DNA from: an uncultured Eubacterium sp.
GTDB lineage: Bacteria; Bacillota; Clostridia; Lachnospirales; Lachnospiraceae
Direction of reading: 5' to 3'
Length of the DNA stretch: 32,277 bases
NCBI GenBank assembly: GCA_910579075.1
Contig: CAJTSV010000030.1
Location: 2,863 to 35,139 of the forward strand
Shown piece after piece: positions 8,801-17,059 of the stretch; the first letter of the stretch is position 1, and the number at the start of each line of letters is the position of its first letter. The notes below the pieces were generated by a model. That model did not search any database. It was not told the origin of the DNA and was given only the letters and a program-made list of their open reading frames with translations. Position numbers and translations under genes: made by a program.

Positions 8801-10367
8801 GGTAAAAGCATACGCCGGACGCTCCGGCTGTGATATGCCGGACCGCGTCTGCCCGGTGTGCGGGAAGCCGCTTGTAAAGGCAGGCTTTGATATTCCGTTT
8901 GAAACGTTCCTCGGATTTAAGGGCAACAAAGAGCCGGATATTGACCTGAATTTTTCCGGCGATTACCAGAGCAAGGCGCATAAATATACCGAAGTAATTT
9001 TCGGGGCCGGACAGACGTTCCGGGCCGGTACTATCGGAACGCTTGCCGATAAAACGGCGTTTGGATATGTCAAGCGGTATTACGAGGAGCGCAGCATTCA
9101 TAAAAGGGTCTGTGAAATTAACCGGATTGTGCAGGGGTGCGTCGGCATACGCCGGACGACCGGGCAGCATCCGGGCGGCATTGTCGTGCTGCCGATGGGC
9201 GAGGAAATCTATTCCTTTACGCCAATCCAGCATCCGGCAAACGATATGTCTACCGATATTATTACCACCCATTTTGAATACCATTCGATTGACCACAACC
9301 TGTTAAAGCTCGATATACTCGGACACGATGATCCGACCATGATCCGGATGCTCGAAGACCTGACAGGGCTGCATGCAACGGAAATCCCGTTAGACGATGC
9401 GGCAGTCATGTCGATTTTTAAAAGCACGGATGCATTGGGAATCCGGCCGGAGGATATCGGGGGCTGCACGGTAGGCTCCCTCGGCATCCCGGAATTTGGC
9501 ACCGAGTTTGTTATCCAGATGTTAATCGATACAAAGCCGCAGTCGTTTTCAGACCTGGTGCGTATTTCCGGCCTGTCACACGGGACGGACGTGTGGCTTG
9601 GAAATGCGCAGACGCTTATCGAGGAAGGCAAGGCAACGATTTCCACGGCCATCTGCACGCGTGACGATATTATGATTTATTTAATCGGAATGGGCTTGGA
9701 AAGCGAGCTTTCTTTTACGATTATGGAGTCGGTGCGCAAGGGCAAGGGACTCAAAGACGAATGGATAGCCGCCATGAAAGAGCATGATGTGCCGGACTGG
9801 TATATCTGGTCCTGCCAGAAAATCAAATATATGTTCCCGAAAGCGCATGCGGCTGCTTATGTTATGATGGCATGGCGCATTGCTTACTGCAAGGTATTTT
9901 ACCCGCTTGCTTATTATGCGGCGTATTTTTCCATCCGCGCGACATCGTTCAATTATGAGCTGATGTGCCAGGGGCGGGAAAAGCTGGAGCATTTTATGCG
10001 TGACTATGAGCGGCGCAAAGATACACTGACCAAAAAAGAACAGGACACGGTCAAGGATATGAAAATCGTGCAGGAAATGTATGCCAGGGGATTTGATTTC
10101 TGCCCGATTGACTTATCGCTTGTCAAGGCACGCCATTTCCAGATACTGGACGGGAAACTGATGCCTGCATTAAGCGCCATTGACGGCATGGGGGAAAAGG
10201 CCGCGGACGGCGTTGTCGAGGCAGTCAAGGACGGGCCGTTTTTATCCAAGGATGATTTCCGCCAGCGTTCGAAGGTCAGCAAGTCGGTGGCGGATTTAAT
10301 GGGAGAACTGGGGATTCTGGGGGAAATCCCGGAATCGAATCAGATGTCTATTTTTGATTTTGCATAG
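5802..10367 (+). CDS. polC: DNA polymerase III alpha subunit, PolC type
   Basis: Replicative polymerase of low-GC Gram-positives with built-in 3'-5' proofreading. Domains in order: N-terminal domain (about 1-190); an unusual Ala/Gly/Ser/Arg-rich linker (about 195-285); OB fold (about 305-390); PHP domain starting at HCHTKMSD (H415, H417); inserted DEDDh exonuclease with FDLETTG (D502, E504), AHNAEFD and HHRAVDDAE; resumed PHP; polymerase palm with SRGSVGSS; a zinc-binding module starting C988-x2-C991 and ending CPVCG; and the PDIDLNFSGDYQ catalytic motif (D1046, D1048). A helix-hairpin-helix-type region and the tail end MSIFDFA follow. The 1521 residues exceed the usual 1430-1460, and the linker accounts for most of the excess. 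The nearest SD-like AAAGGA is 13 bases before the ATG, rather far. It follows the AAA/nuclease gene by 30 bases. Confidence 0.97.
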   Translation: MPKRFFEVFPVLNVTGEMKQLLADMEVQRVVSNRERTRLRVYINGTRLIQKKNIFQLERNIKSQLFPQQELAVRIIERYQLSAQYTPETLMDIYKDSILEELKAYSLLIYNLFRCARMEFDAKDHMKLYMEESIVARDRADELLEILYKVMRDRCGLMLTIEPVFEPPKESSRRKESDLQLEGEVRQILKGVSGNVLSGGAKEEAESPPAFGDTDSPAASGDISGSNSQTADRAKGERRGSAAGRNDAAVKAGQVQSKAAGGRQAPGRFQAGKAGGRGDYPLKRSDNPDVVYGRDFEEEAVPIDQITGEMGEIVIRGMVIEADARELRSGEKSILIITLTDFTDSIVMKIFTRNEHLEELQGSVKKGAFLKVRGVTAFDRFDSELTISSVSGIKKIPDFSVHRMDTSPKKRVELHCHTKMSDMDGISDVGDIIRQAVSWGHKALAITDHGAIQAFPIANHAVPKGADFKLIYGVEAYLVDDLKQIVTDPHGQELSGSFVVFDLETTGLSPNVHKIIEIGAVKVEGGKITGRFSKFVNPRVPIPFAIEELTKIRDDMVINEPDIAVILPEFMEFCKGCVMVAHNAEFDMGFIRKNCADLGLDCAFTVADTVAMARYLLPGLNRFKLDTVAKELHISLQNHHRAVDDAECTAQIFIKFIHMLNDRGITGLDALNEQGKATPQQIMKMPTYHAIILATNDYGRVNLYRLVSMSHLAYFSKRPRIPKSELARYREGLIVGSACEAGELYQAVLLGKPQTEIARLVNFYDYLEIQPNGNNAFMLREERFPVSTQEDLQEINRRIVKLGEDFHKPVVATCDVHFLNPQDAEYRRIIMAGHGFKDADEQAPLFLHTTDEMLEEFSYLGSQKAEEVVITNPNRICDMCERISPVRPDKAPPVIDNSDQLLRDICHNKAREMYGENLPQLVSSRLERELNSIISNGYAVMYIIAQKLVWKSVEDGYLVGSRGSVGSSFVATMAGITEVNPLSPHYYCESCHFSDFDSDEVKAYAGRSGCDMPDRVCPVCGKPLVKAGFDIPFETFLGFKGNKEPDIDLNFSGDYQSKAHKYTEVIFGAGQTFRAGTIGTLADKTAFGYVKRYYEERSIHKRVCEINRIVQGCVGIRRTTGQHPGGIVVLPMGEEIYSFTPIQHPANDMSTDIITTHFEYHSIDHNLLKLDILGHDDPTMIRMLEDLTGLHATEIPLDDAAVMSIFKSTDALGIRPEDIGGCTVGSLGIPEFGTEFVIQMLIDTKPQSFSDLVRISGLSHGTDVWLGNAQTLIEEGKATISTAICTRDDIMIYLIGMGLESELSFTIMESVRKGKGLKDEWIAAMKEHDVPDWYIWSCQKIKYMFPKAHAAAYVMMAWRIAYCKVFYPLAYYAAYFSIRATSFNYELMCQGREKLEHFMRDYERRKDTLTKKEQDTVKDMKIVQEMYARGFDFCPIDLSLVKARHFQILDGKLMPALSAIDGMGEKAADGVVEAVKDGPFLSKDDFRQRSKVSKSVADLMGELGILGEIPESNQMSIFDFA

Positions 10368-10398
10368 GGGCGGCGGCAGCGGAAGATGTCATCCGCAC

Positions 10399-10427
10399 TT
10401 GAAATTTTTATGCAAAAGTACTATGAT
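10399..10427 (+). promoter_or_regulatory. Strong vegetative promoter ahead of pheA
   Basis: TTGAAA at 10399-10404 and TATGAT at 10422-10427 are separated by exactly 17 bases, close to the sigma-A consensus. Transcription would begin near 10433, giving a leader of roughly 145 bases before pheA. It lies just past the polC stop, so pheA and the polyphosphate genes probably form a separate transcription unit. Confidence 0.65.
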
Positions 10428-10430
10428 AGT

Positions 10431-10564
10431 AACAGTTCAGCCAGGTCTGCGCATTTACTGCGCTGACCGCATGAAAAAGCAGTGGCTGCAGGTATCCGGC
10501 CTATCGCGAAGCGATTTCTAATGGCTGGATACGCAACAGTTCAATGGGTTATCGAAAATAACAG
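10431..10564 (+). promoter_or_regulatory. Structured 5' leader of pheA flanked by 9-base direct repeats
   Basis: Two strong hairpins are visible. The first pairs 10444-10453 with 10459-10468 (10 positions, one T-T mismatch). The second pairs 10492-10501 with 10523-10532 (10 positions, one G-U) and contains an inner 5-bp hairpin, ATCGC-GAA-GCGAT, at 10503-10515. AACAGTTCA occurs at 10431-10439 and again at 10535-10543, bracketing both. A small GTTAT/ATAAC hairpin follows at 10548-10562. There is no T-run, so it is not an ordinary terminator, and I see no T-box TGGNACC core. It may be a regulatory leader or an inserted REP-like repeat. The structure is certain; the function is unknown. Confidence 0.5.
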
Positions 10565-10579
10565 ATGCAGGTGGGAAAC

Positions 10580-11719
10580 GTGAAAGACTTATTAGAAATC
10601 AGGAATCAGATTGACGAGACAGACAGTGAGATTACAGCTCTGTATCAGAAACGCATGGAGCTGGCAGCGGAGGTTGCCGAATACAAAATACAGACCGGGA
10701 AAAAGGTATTTGACAAAGTGCGGGAGCGGGAAAAGCTGGAAAAGGTATCTTCGCTTGTACAGGGCAGCTTTTTGAAAAACGGGGTACGCGAGCTGTTCGA
10801 GCATCTGATGTCTATCAGCCGCAAACGGCAGTACCAGCTTTTAACCGAGCATGGGATTGATGTGCCGAATGATTTTAAAGAGGTTCCAATAATAAACGCC
10901 GAAGGAAAACGGATTGTATTTCAGGGCGTCTGGGGCGCTTATGCGCATATTGCAATGCTTTCTTATTTTGGAAGTGATACGGACAGCTTTCATGTAGCAA
11001 GCTGGCGGGAAGCCATGGAAGCAATCCAGTCCGGGAACGCAGACTATGCCGTGCTCCCGATTGAAAACTCGACCGCGGGAGTCGTGGCAGAAAATTATGA
11101 TTTGTTAATGGAATATGACAATTATATTGTGGGCGAGCAGATTATCCCTATCCGCCACTGCCTGCTCGGGCTTATGGATGCGCAGCTTGCGGATATTACA
11201 AGCGTATATTCGCATCCGCAGGCGCTTGCCCAGTGTGACCGCTACCTGCAGCAGCACGAGGACTGGGACTGTGCGACGGAGAGCAATACGGCTGCTGCCG
11301 CATGCAAGGTAAAGGAATCCGGCAGGAAGAACAAAGCGGCGATTGCCAGCGAGCTGACGGCACAGCTGTACGGAATGAAAATATTAGAGCGCGATATCCA
11401 GACCAGCTGCGAAAATTCGACCAGGTTTATTATTGTATCAAATCAGAAAATATTTTTAAAGCATGCACGCAAGATGAGTATCTGTCTGGAAGCAAAGCAT
11501 AAAAGCGGTGCTTTATACCATGCGTTATCGCATATTATTTACAATGACCTGAATATGAATTTTATCCAGTCCAGGCCGTTAAAGGACCGGGAAGGGATGA
11601 ACTGGCAGTACCGCTTTTTTATTGATTTTGAGGGAAATTTAAACGAAAGCGCTGTAAAAAACGCGCTGCGCGGACTGGCAGAAGAATGCGAACATATAAG
11701 GGTGCTCGGAAATTATTAA
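10580..11719 (+). CDS. pheA: Bifunctional chorismate mutase / prephenate dehydratase (P-protein)
   Basis: Phenylalanine biosynthesis enzyme converting chorismate to prephenate and then phenylpyruvate in the cytoplasm. An AroQ-type chorismate mutase occupies about residues 1-90 (LEIRNQIDETDSEI, and an AEYKIQTGKKVFD stretch with the catalytic lysine region). The prephenate dehydratase domain (about 105-285) shows VFQGVWGAYAH, PIENSTAGVV and the catalytic T281-R282-F283. A C-terminal ACT domain has the effector-site motif as QSRP rather than the usual ESRP, suggesting feedback control by phenylalanine. I place the start at GTG 10580, which has AGGTGGG 4-5 bases upstream. The in-frame ATG at 10565 would add five residues but has no ribosome binding site. 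The gene follows a promoter and structured leader. Confidence 0.93.
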   Translation: MKDLLEIRNQIDETDSEITALYQKRMELAAEVAEYKIQTGKKVFDKVREREKLEKVSSLVQGSFLKNGVRELFEHLMSISRKRQYQLLTEHGIDVPNDFKEVPIINAEGKRIVFQGVWGAYAHIAMLSYFGSDTDSFHVASWREAMEAIQSGNADYAVLPIENSTAGVVAENYDLLMEYDNYIVGEQIIPIRHCLLGLMDAQLADITSVYSHPQALAQCDRYLQQHEDWDCATESNTAAAACKVKESGRKNKAAIASELTAQLYGMKILERDIQTSCENSTRFIIVSNQKIFLKHARKMSICLEAKHKSGALYHALSHIIYNDLNMNFIQSRPLKDREGMNWQYRFFIDFEGNLNESAVKNALRGLAEECEHIRVLGNY

Positions 11720-11747
11720 GAAAAGTGCGAAAGGAAGACAGGAGCAT

Positions 11748-13289
11748 ATGGCAATTACAACATTTGCAGCAATTTATATCGGTTCCTATGAAGTGAGCCT
11801 GAAAATTTTTGAATTATCGGGAAAAAAGAAAATCAGAGAGATTGACCATATCCGCACAAGGCTCGAGCTTGGCCGGGACACCTTTCATTCCGGCGTAATC
11901 GGCCCGGACCTGATAGACGAACTGTGTGCCATACTGGCGGATTTTGCAGGAATCATGCAGGGGTATAAGGCAAAGGAATACCGCGCATTTGCAGGAAATG
12001 TCGTGGGCGAAGCAAAAAACATGCTTTTTATTGTAGACCAGATTAAGACAAAAACCGGGCTGGATGTCGCGACACTCAGCAATTCCGAGCGCAGGTTTTT
12101 AACGTATAAAGGCGTGGCGGCAAGAAACGGATTTGAAAAAATGACAAAAGACAGCGCGGCAGTGATTGACGTGGGCGGCGGCAGCCTGCAGATTACGCTG
12201 TTTATCAATGGAAGGGTCGTAACGACACAGCATCTTGCCATCGGGACGATGCGGTTAATGGAAATGCTTTCCGGCATTGAGCACAATGTGCTGCATCTGG
12301 AAAACCAGCTGGAAGAACTGGTCGACAAAGAGCTGGCCGTCTTTTTGGCGCAGTACATGCATCCGGATGAAAAGATTAAAAACGTGATTTTAATGGGCGA
12401 TTATATTTCCGAGATTATGCGCAAAATTACGAAAAACGGCGAGGATATGAATACGGTCGAGGCAGAGCGGTTTATCAGCTTTTTAAATAAGCTGGATAAA
12501 AAGAGTGTGGAGGAAATTTCCGAGGCGTTAAACCTTTCAAATGAAAAAGATATTCTGGTGCTGCCGTCTGTGATTTTATATGCAAAGCTGACGAAGGCCA
12601 TGCATGCACAGACCATCTGGTTTCCGGATGTGGACACCAGCGACGGGATTGCATATGATTATGCGCAGTCTCACAAAATTGTCCATTGCACGCACGATTT
12701 TGACGAAGATATTTTATCCGCTGCCAAAAACATGTCGATGCGGTATATGAGCTATTCCCAGCATATTGATGCGCTGACGGATATGGCTTCCCTGCTGTTT
12801 GATGCGATGAAAAAAATACACGGCATGGGAAAAAGGGAACGCCTGCTGTTAAAGGTCGCAGCTATCCTGCATGACTGCGGAAAATACATAAGCATTGCAA
12901 ACAGTGCAATCTGTGCCTATCAGATTATCCGGGCGACGGAAATTATCGGCCTGACGCATCTGGAACGCGAAATGGTGGCAAGCGTAGTGCTTTATAATTC
13001 CACGCCGTTAGACCCGTATGAGGAGCTGGCGGACCGGATGGACTGCCGCAGCTATATGGTCGTGGCAAAGCTGGCAGCGATTTTAAAGGTAGCAAACGCG
13101 ATGGACCGCAGCCACAGGCAGAAATTTAAGAACGTAAAGGCCGTTATCAAAAACAAGCAGCTCGTGATTACGATTGAATCGATGAATGACATTGCACTGG
13201 AAAAAGGCCTGCTGGCTGCAAAAGCGGATTCGTTTGAGGGTATTTTCGGATTAAAGCCTGTTATCAAAGAGAAACGGGTATATCTATAG
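11748..13289 (+). CDS. ppx: Ppx/GppA family phosphatase with C-terminal HD domain (probable exopolyphosphatase)
   Basis: Probable exopolyphosphatase or pppGpp phosphohydrolase. The N-terminal ASKHA fold (about 1-310) opens with the YIGSYEVSLKIFEL strand and carries the phosphate-binding glycine loop DVGGGSLQ (from D141). The C-terminal half (about 320-513) is an HD domain, with ILHDCGKYI giving H375 and D376. The 513-residue length fits the two-domain Ppx form. The ATG at 11748 has AGGAG just upstream. Polyphosphate kinase starts 16 bases after the stop, so synthesis and breakdown of polyphosphate are encoded together; this favours a polyphosphate substrate over pppGpp. The gene symbol is by family and context, not proven specificity. 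Confidence 0.88.
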   Translation: MAITTFAAIYIGSYEVSLKIFELSGKKKIREIDHIRTRLELGRDTFHSGVIGPDLIDELCAILADFAGIMQGYKAKEYRAFAGNVVGEAKNMLFIVDQIKTKTGLDVATLSNSERRFLTYKGVAARNGFEKMTKDSAAVIDVGGGSLQITLFINGRVVTTQHLAIGTMRLMEMLSGIEHNVLHLENQLEELVDKELAVFLAQYMHPDEKIKNVILMGDYISEIMRKITKNGEDMNTVEAERFISFLNKLDKKSVEEISEALNLSNEKDILVLPSVILYAKLTKAMHAQTIWFPDVDTSDGIAYDYAQSHKIVHCTHDFDEDILSAAKNMSMRYMSYSQHIDALTDMASLLFDAMKKIHGMGKRERLLLKVAAILHDCGKYISIANSAICAYQIIRATEIIGLTHLEREMVASVVLYNSTPLDPYEELADRMDCRSYMVVAKLAAILKVANAMDRSHRQKFKNVKAVIKNKQLVITIESMNDIALEKGLLAAKADSFEGIFGLKPVIKEKRVYL

Positions 13290-13305
13290 GGAGAGGGAGT
13301 ATTTC

Positions 13306-15561
13306 ATGGAAAAGACAATTGCATATGGAAAACCGGAATATTTTGAAAACCGGGAGTTAAGCTGGATTAAATTTAACCGCAGGGTATTAAACGAAGCGCG
13401 TGACAAGACGATTCCGCTGTTAGAGCGGCTGAAATTTGTCAGCATTGCGTCCTCGAACCTGGATGAATTTTTTATGGTCCGGGTTGCATCTTTAAAAGAC
13501 ATGCTGCATGCAGGCGTGAAAAAAGCTGACATTGCAGGCATGGATGCTTCAAAGCAGTTAGAGCTGGTCAATCAGGACACCAGGGAGCTGGTCAACCTGC
13601 AGTACTCGACCTATAACCGTTCGCTGCTGCCGCTGTTAAACCAGGAACAGATATACATTATTGATGCCTATGAAAAATTAACGGAGGAACAGGCAGCCTT
13701 TGTGGATGAATACTTTGAAAAAGAAGTCTATCCGGTGCTGACGCCGATGGCCGTGGACGCAGGAAGGCCGTTCCCGTTAATCCGCAATAAATCGCTGAAC
13801 ATTGCGGCCGTTATTGAACACAAGGGAAGCGGCGGCCTGTTCGGGGAACGGGCACCGGAAGACGACGGTGTGCTGGAAGAAGCTGCCGCGCAGGAAAACG
13901 GGAAAAAAGAAAAAGAGAAAAAAGAAGATAAAAAAGAAGGGAAAAAGGATAAAAAAGCAAAGCCGGAATTTGCCACCGTCCAGGTGCCAAGCGGCATGGC
14001 CAGGCTTGTTCCGGTGCCATCCAAAAACCCGGAAGAAAAAGTATTTATTCTGTTAGAACAGGTCATTGAGAAAAATATCGACAAGCTGTTTTCCAACTAT
14101 AAAGTCGTATGCGCTTATCCGTACCGCATTATGCGCAATGCCGATTTTTCGATTGACGAGGATGAAGCGCCGGATTTGCTCAAAGAAATCCAAAAACAGC
14201 TTAAAAAGCGCAAATGGGGCGAGGTTATCCGTCTGGAGGTCGAAGAAGGGATTGACCAGAAGCTGCTTGGATTTTTAAAAGAAGAACTGCATATTGAATA
14301 CAAGCAGGATATTTTTTATATCAATGGCCCGATAGATTTTACATTTTTAATGAAAATGTACGGGCTTGCCGGATGTGACCATCTGCGCTGCGAATCATAC
14401 CAGCCGCAGCTTGTGCCGGAAGTTATGCCGGGAGAAAATATTTTTGAAGCGATACAAAAAGGAGATATCCTGCTGCACCATCCGTACCAGAGCTTTGTGC
14501 CGGTTATGGAATTAATCCGCCAGGCTGCCTGTGACGAACAGGTGCTGGCCATAAAAATGACGCTTTACCGTGTCAGCGGAAATTCCCCGATTATTGCATC
14601 GCTTGCACAGGCAGCCGAAAACGGCAAGCAGGTTACGGTACTGGTAGAATTAAAGGCCCGTTTTGATGAGGAAAATAACATTGTCTGGGCGAAAAAATTA
14701 GAGCAGGCCGGCTGCCATGTCTTGTACGGCATTGTCGGCTTGAAGACGCACAGCAAAATTGCGCTTGTCGTGCGCCGCGAAGAAGAAGGCATCCGCCGCT
14801 ACGTGCACCTTGGAACCGGCAATTACAACGATTCGACGGCAAAGCTGTATACAGACTGCGGTATTTTAACCTGTTCCGAAGCCATTGGCGAAGATGCGAC
14901 GGCTGTATTTAACATGCTTTCAGGATATTCCGAGCCGCTCAGCTGGAACTGCCTTGCCGTAGCGCCTATCTGGCTGCGCAAAAAGTTCTTAAAGCTGGTG
15001 CGCCGCGAGACAAGAAATGCCAGGGAAGGCAGGCAGGCGTATATCCGTGCCAAGATGAATTCGCTCTGCGACCAGGAAATGATAGAAGCGCTGTACGAAG
15101 CGTCCACGGCCGGTGTCAAAATAGAACTGCTCATACGCGGCATCTGCTGCCTGCGTGCCGGAATTAAGGATGTGAGTGAGAACATTGAGGTACGCTCCAT
15201 TGTCGGAAATTTCTTAGAGCACAGCCGGATTTTTGATTTCTGCAACGACGGCCATGCAGAGGTCTATATGGGCAGCGCGGACTGGATGCCGCGAAACCTT
15301 GACCGCAGGGTGGAAATTGTATTCCCGGTACTCGACGAGGAGCTGAAAAAGAAGGTGCTGCATATTTTGGATGTGGAATTTGAGGACAATGTGAAGGCAC
15401 ATATCCTGCAAAAGGACGGTACCTATGAAAAAATTGACAAGCGCGGAAAAGTGCTGATTAACTCTCAGGAAATATTCTGCAGGGAAGCCGGGGAAGCGGT
15501 GCCGAAGGAAGATAAAGCCTACCAGGACCGCGTGTTTGTACCGGCAGAGCCGGTTGGCTGA
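13306..15561 (+). CDS. ppk1: Polyphosphate kinase 1
   Basis: Membrane-associated enzyme that polymerises the gamma-phosphate of ATP into inorganic polyphosphate. The 751 residues contain the PPK N domain (ENRELSWIKFNRRVL), a head domain, and two phospholipase-D-like catalytic halves. The predicted autophosphorylated histidine is H482 in GLKTHSK and the second active-site histidine is H639 in LEHSRIFDF. Their 157-residue spacing equals that of the E. coli pair H435/H592. YMGSADWMPRNLDRRVE is conserved near the end. Residues about 199-220 form a lysine/glutamate-rich insertion encoded by an almost pure purine tract, making this protein longer than the usual 690-720. GGGAG precedes the ATG. The stop overlaps the first possible ATG of the HAD gene. 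Confidence 0.96.
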   Translation: MEKTIAYGKPEYFENRELSWIKFNRRVLNEARDKTIPLLERLKFVSIASSNLDEFFMVRVASLKDMLHAGVKKADIAGMDASKQLELVNQDTRELVNLQYSTYNRSLLPLLNQEQIYIIDAYEKLTEEQAAFVDEYFEKEVYPVLTPMAVDAGRPFPLIRNKSLNIAAVIEHKGSGGLFGERAPEDDGVLEEAAAQENGKKEKEKKEDKKEGKKDKKAKPEFATVQVPSGMARLVPVPSKNPEEKVFILLEQVIEKNIDKLFSNYKVVCAYPYRIMRNADFSIDEDEAPDLLKEIQKQLKKRKWGEVIRLEVEEGIDQKLLGFLKEELHIEYKQDIFYINGPIDFTFLMKMYGLAGCDHLRCESYQPQLVPEVMPGENIFEAIQKGDILLHHPYQSFVPVMELIRQAACDEQVLAIKMTLYRVSGNSPIIASLAQAAENGKQVTVLVELKARFDEENNIVWAKKLEQAGCHVLYGIVGLKTHSKIALVVRREEEGIRRYVHLGTGNYNDSTAKLYTDCGILTCSEAIGEDATAVFNMLSGYSEPLSWNCLAVAPIWLRKKFLKLVRRETRNAREGRQAYIRAKMNSLCDQEMIEALYEASTAGVKIELLIRGICCLRAGIKDVSENIEVRSIVGNFLEHSRIFDFCNDGHAEVYMGSADWMPRNLDRRVEIVFPVLDEELKKKVLHILDVEFEDNVKAHILQKDGTYEKIDKRGKVLINSQEIFCREAGEAVPKEDKAYQDRVFVPAEPVG

Positions 15562-15572
15562 TGGAGAAAAAT

Positions 15573-16409
15573 ATGACGAAAAAACAAAAAATTCTGTTTT
15601 CGGATTTGGATGCGACGTTATTAAATGACAGCAAGGACATTGAGCCTGGCACGCGGGAAGCCATTGACGAGATGCTGGCACAGGGGCATATATTTACCGC
15701 CTGTACCGGACGGCCGCTGGCAAGTGCGCTCGGGGTTGTCAAAATGTTCGGACTGGATAAGGAAGGGTGCTATGTAGCGGCTTATAATGGCGGGGTGCTT
15801 TATGACCCCTTCCGCCAGAAGGTGATTGCATACCATTCGGTTCCGATTCCTGTCGTAAGGCGGATGTTTGCTGAAGCACACAAGGCCGGGCTTTATATCC
15901 ATACATATGACCGCACCCGCGATGATGCGGTCATGGCGTGCAGGAGAACACCGGAGCTGGATGCTTATACAGGCCATACAAAACTCGTGCCGGTGATTGC
16001 AAAAGATGTGCTGGAGCATCTTAAGGATGCCCCGGCCAAAATGATTGTTATCAGCCTGACAGACCATGAAAGGCTGCGGCAGTTTGAAAAAGAGCAGGCC
16101 GGATGGGCCGGGGAATGCCTGAACAGCTTTTTTTCCTGCGAGCAGTATCTTGAATACTGTCCGGCCGGCATTTCGAAGGGGTCTGCGGTAAAGGCGCTCT
16201 GTGAATATCTGGACATTCCGGTGGAACATTCCGTAGCAGCCGGGGATGAAAGAAATGATATTTCCATGCTGCAGGAAGCCGGTACAGGCGCGGTTCCAAG
16301 GAATGCATATCTGGAAGTGAAGGCGTATGCGGATTACCAGTGTGAGAAAGACAACAATGAAGGTGCCGTAGGGGAAGTGATTCGCAGGTTTGTGCTTGCA
16401 GATGGGTGA
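15573..16409 (+). CDS. Cof-type HAD-IIB family phosphatase
   Basis: Haloacid-dehalogenase-fold hydrolase of the Cof type, likely dephosphorylating a sugar phosphate or other small metabolite; substrate unknown. Motif I is FSDLDATLLND, with alanine where glycine is usual in DxDGT; the nucleophile and acid/base aspartates are intact. Motif II is the FTACTGRP threonine region, motif III the lysine in GISKGSAV, and motif IV AAGDERNDISML. The large cap between motifs II and III is typical of type IIB. I prefer the ATG at 15573 because GGAG lies 6 bases upstream. An in-frame ATG at 15561 overlaps the ppk1 stop and could be used by translational coupling. It follows the polyphosphate genes, but I see no direct functional link. 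Confidence 0.88.
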   Translation: MTKKQKILFSDLDATLLNDSKDIEPGTREAIDEMLAQGHIFTACTGRPLASALGVVKMFGLDKEGCYVAAYNGGVLYDPFRQKVIAYHSVPIPVVRRMFAEAHKAGLYIHTYDRTRDDAVMACRRTPELDAYTGHTKLVPVIAKDVLEHLKDAPAKMIVISLTDHERLRQFEKEQAGWAGECLNSFFSCEQYLEYCPAGISKGSAVKALCEYLDIPVEHSVAAGDERNDISMLQEAGTGAVPRNAYLEVKAYADYQCEKDNNEGAVGEVIRRFVLADG

Positions 16410-16411
16410 GG

Positions 16412-16975
16412 ATGGACATAGCAATGGATGATGCGGTAAAGGAAAAATTACCAGAAGATAAAATTTATACCATCGATGATATTTACAATCTTCCAGAAGG
16501 TGTCCGTGCGGAGCTTTTGAACGGTGAAATTTATTATATGGCACCGCCAGGCTGGACACATCAGAGAATCAGCATGGCGCTGTCGAGCGAAATTGCAGCT
16601 TATATCAAAAAACAGAATGGAGACTGCCAGGTACTGGCAGCCCCGTTTGCAGTATTTTTGAATGAAGGCAGTGAAAAAAATTATCTGGAACCAGACATCT
16701 CTGTTATCTGTGATATTTCCAGGCTGGATGAAAAAGGGTGTCATGGAGCGCCGGACTGGGTCATTGAAATCGTTTCTCCAAGCAGCAGGCCCAGGGATTA
16801 TATTAAGAAGATGATTCAGTATTGTACAGCCGGAGTCAGGGAATACTGGATTGTTGACCCGGATAAAAAGAGTGTGTTTGTTTATGGATTTGAAGCAGAC
16901 CGGGCAGAACAGTATGATTTTGGCGAAGATGTTCCGGCTGGAATATTTGAGGGATTTTCGATAAGAGTTGAATAG
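16412..16975 (+). CDS. Uma2-family (DUF820) PD-(D/E)XK nuclease-fold protein
   Basis: Member of the Uma2/DUF820 family of restriction-endonuclease-fold proteins, widespread and mostly uncharacterised. It has the expected series GVRAELLNGEIYYMAPP, LEPDISVICD (core aspartate), APDWVIEIVSPSS (core glutamate), a following lysine pair, and GVREYWIVDPDKK. About 187 residues, normal for the family. The start is uncertain: GTG 16406, ATG 16412 and ATG 16424 are in frame, and AGGATGG sits best for 16424. The HAD stop overlaps the upstream candidates, so translation is probably coupled. A strong terminator follows. It is probably an accessory gene appended to the operon. Confidence 0.85.
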   Translation: MDIAMDDAVKEKLPEDKIYTIDDIYNLPEGVRAELLNGEIYYMAPPGWTHQRISMALSSEIAAYIKKQNGDCQVLAAPFAVFLNEGSEKNYLEPDISVICDISRLDEKGCHGAPDWVIEIVSPSSRPRDYIKKMIQYCTAGVREYWIVDPDKKSVFVYGFEADRAEQYDFGEDVPAGIFEGFSIRVE

Positions 16976-16990
16976 CAGGAATCAAAATGC

Positions 16991-17046
16991 CATTACAGCG
17001 GCTCTGGCCAGGGAAAGATGCCAGCGCCGCTGTGATGGTGTTTTTT
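16991..17046 (+). terminator. Rho-independent terminator after the pheA-ppk operon, probably bidirectional
   Basis: A 12-bp stem pairs 16991-17002 with 17026-17037 (one G-U), with an inner CTGGC/GCCAG stem. Six T follow at 17041-17046. On the minus strand the same stem is followed after two bases by TTTT, so it can also end the convergent AraC-type gene. Confidence 0.88.
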
Positions 17047-17059
17047 GCGTGATGCCGGG

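Noticed and set aside
10471..10521. 16-codon reading frame in the pheA leader (MKKQWLQVSGLSRSDF) as an attenuator leader peptide
   Set aside because: It has no ribosome binding site, only one Phe and one Trp codon rather than a run, and no terminator hairpin with T-tract follows.
10431..10564. T-box riboswitch ahead of pheA
   Set aside because: No TGGNACC antiterminator core and no terminator; the hairpins do not follow the T-box layout.
15621..16559. Minus-strand 312-codon open reading frame
   Set aside because: Antisense to the HAD and Uma2 genes, with an amino-acid composition rich in His, Pro and Cys typical of a shadow frame.
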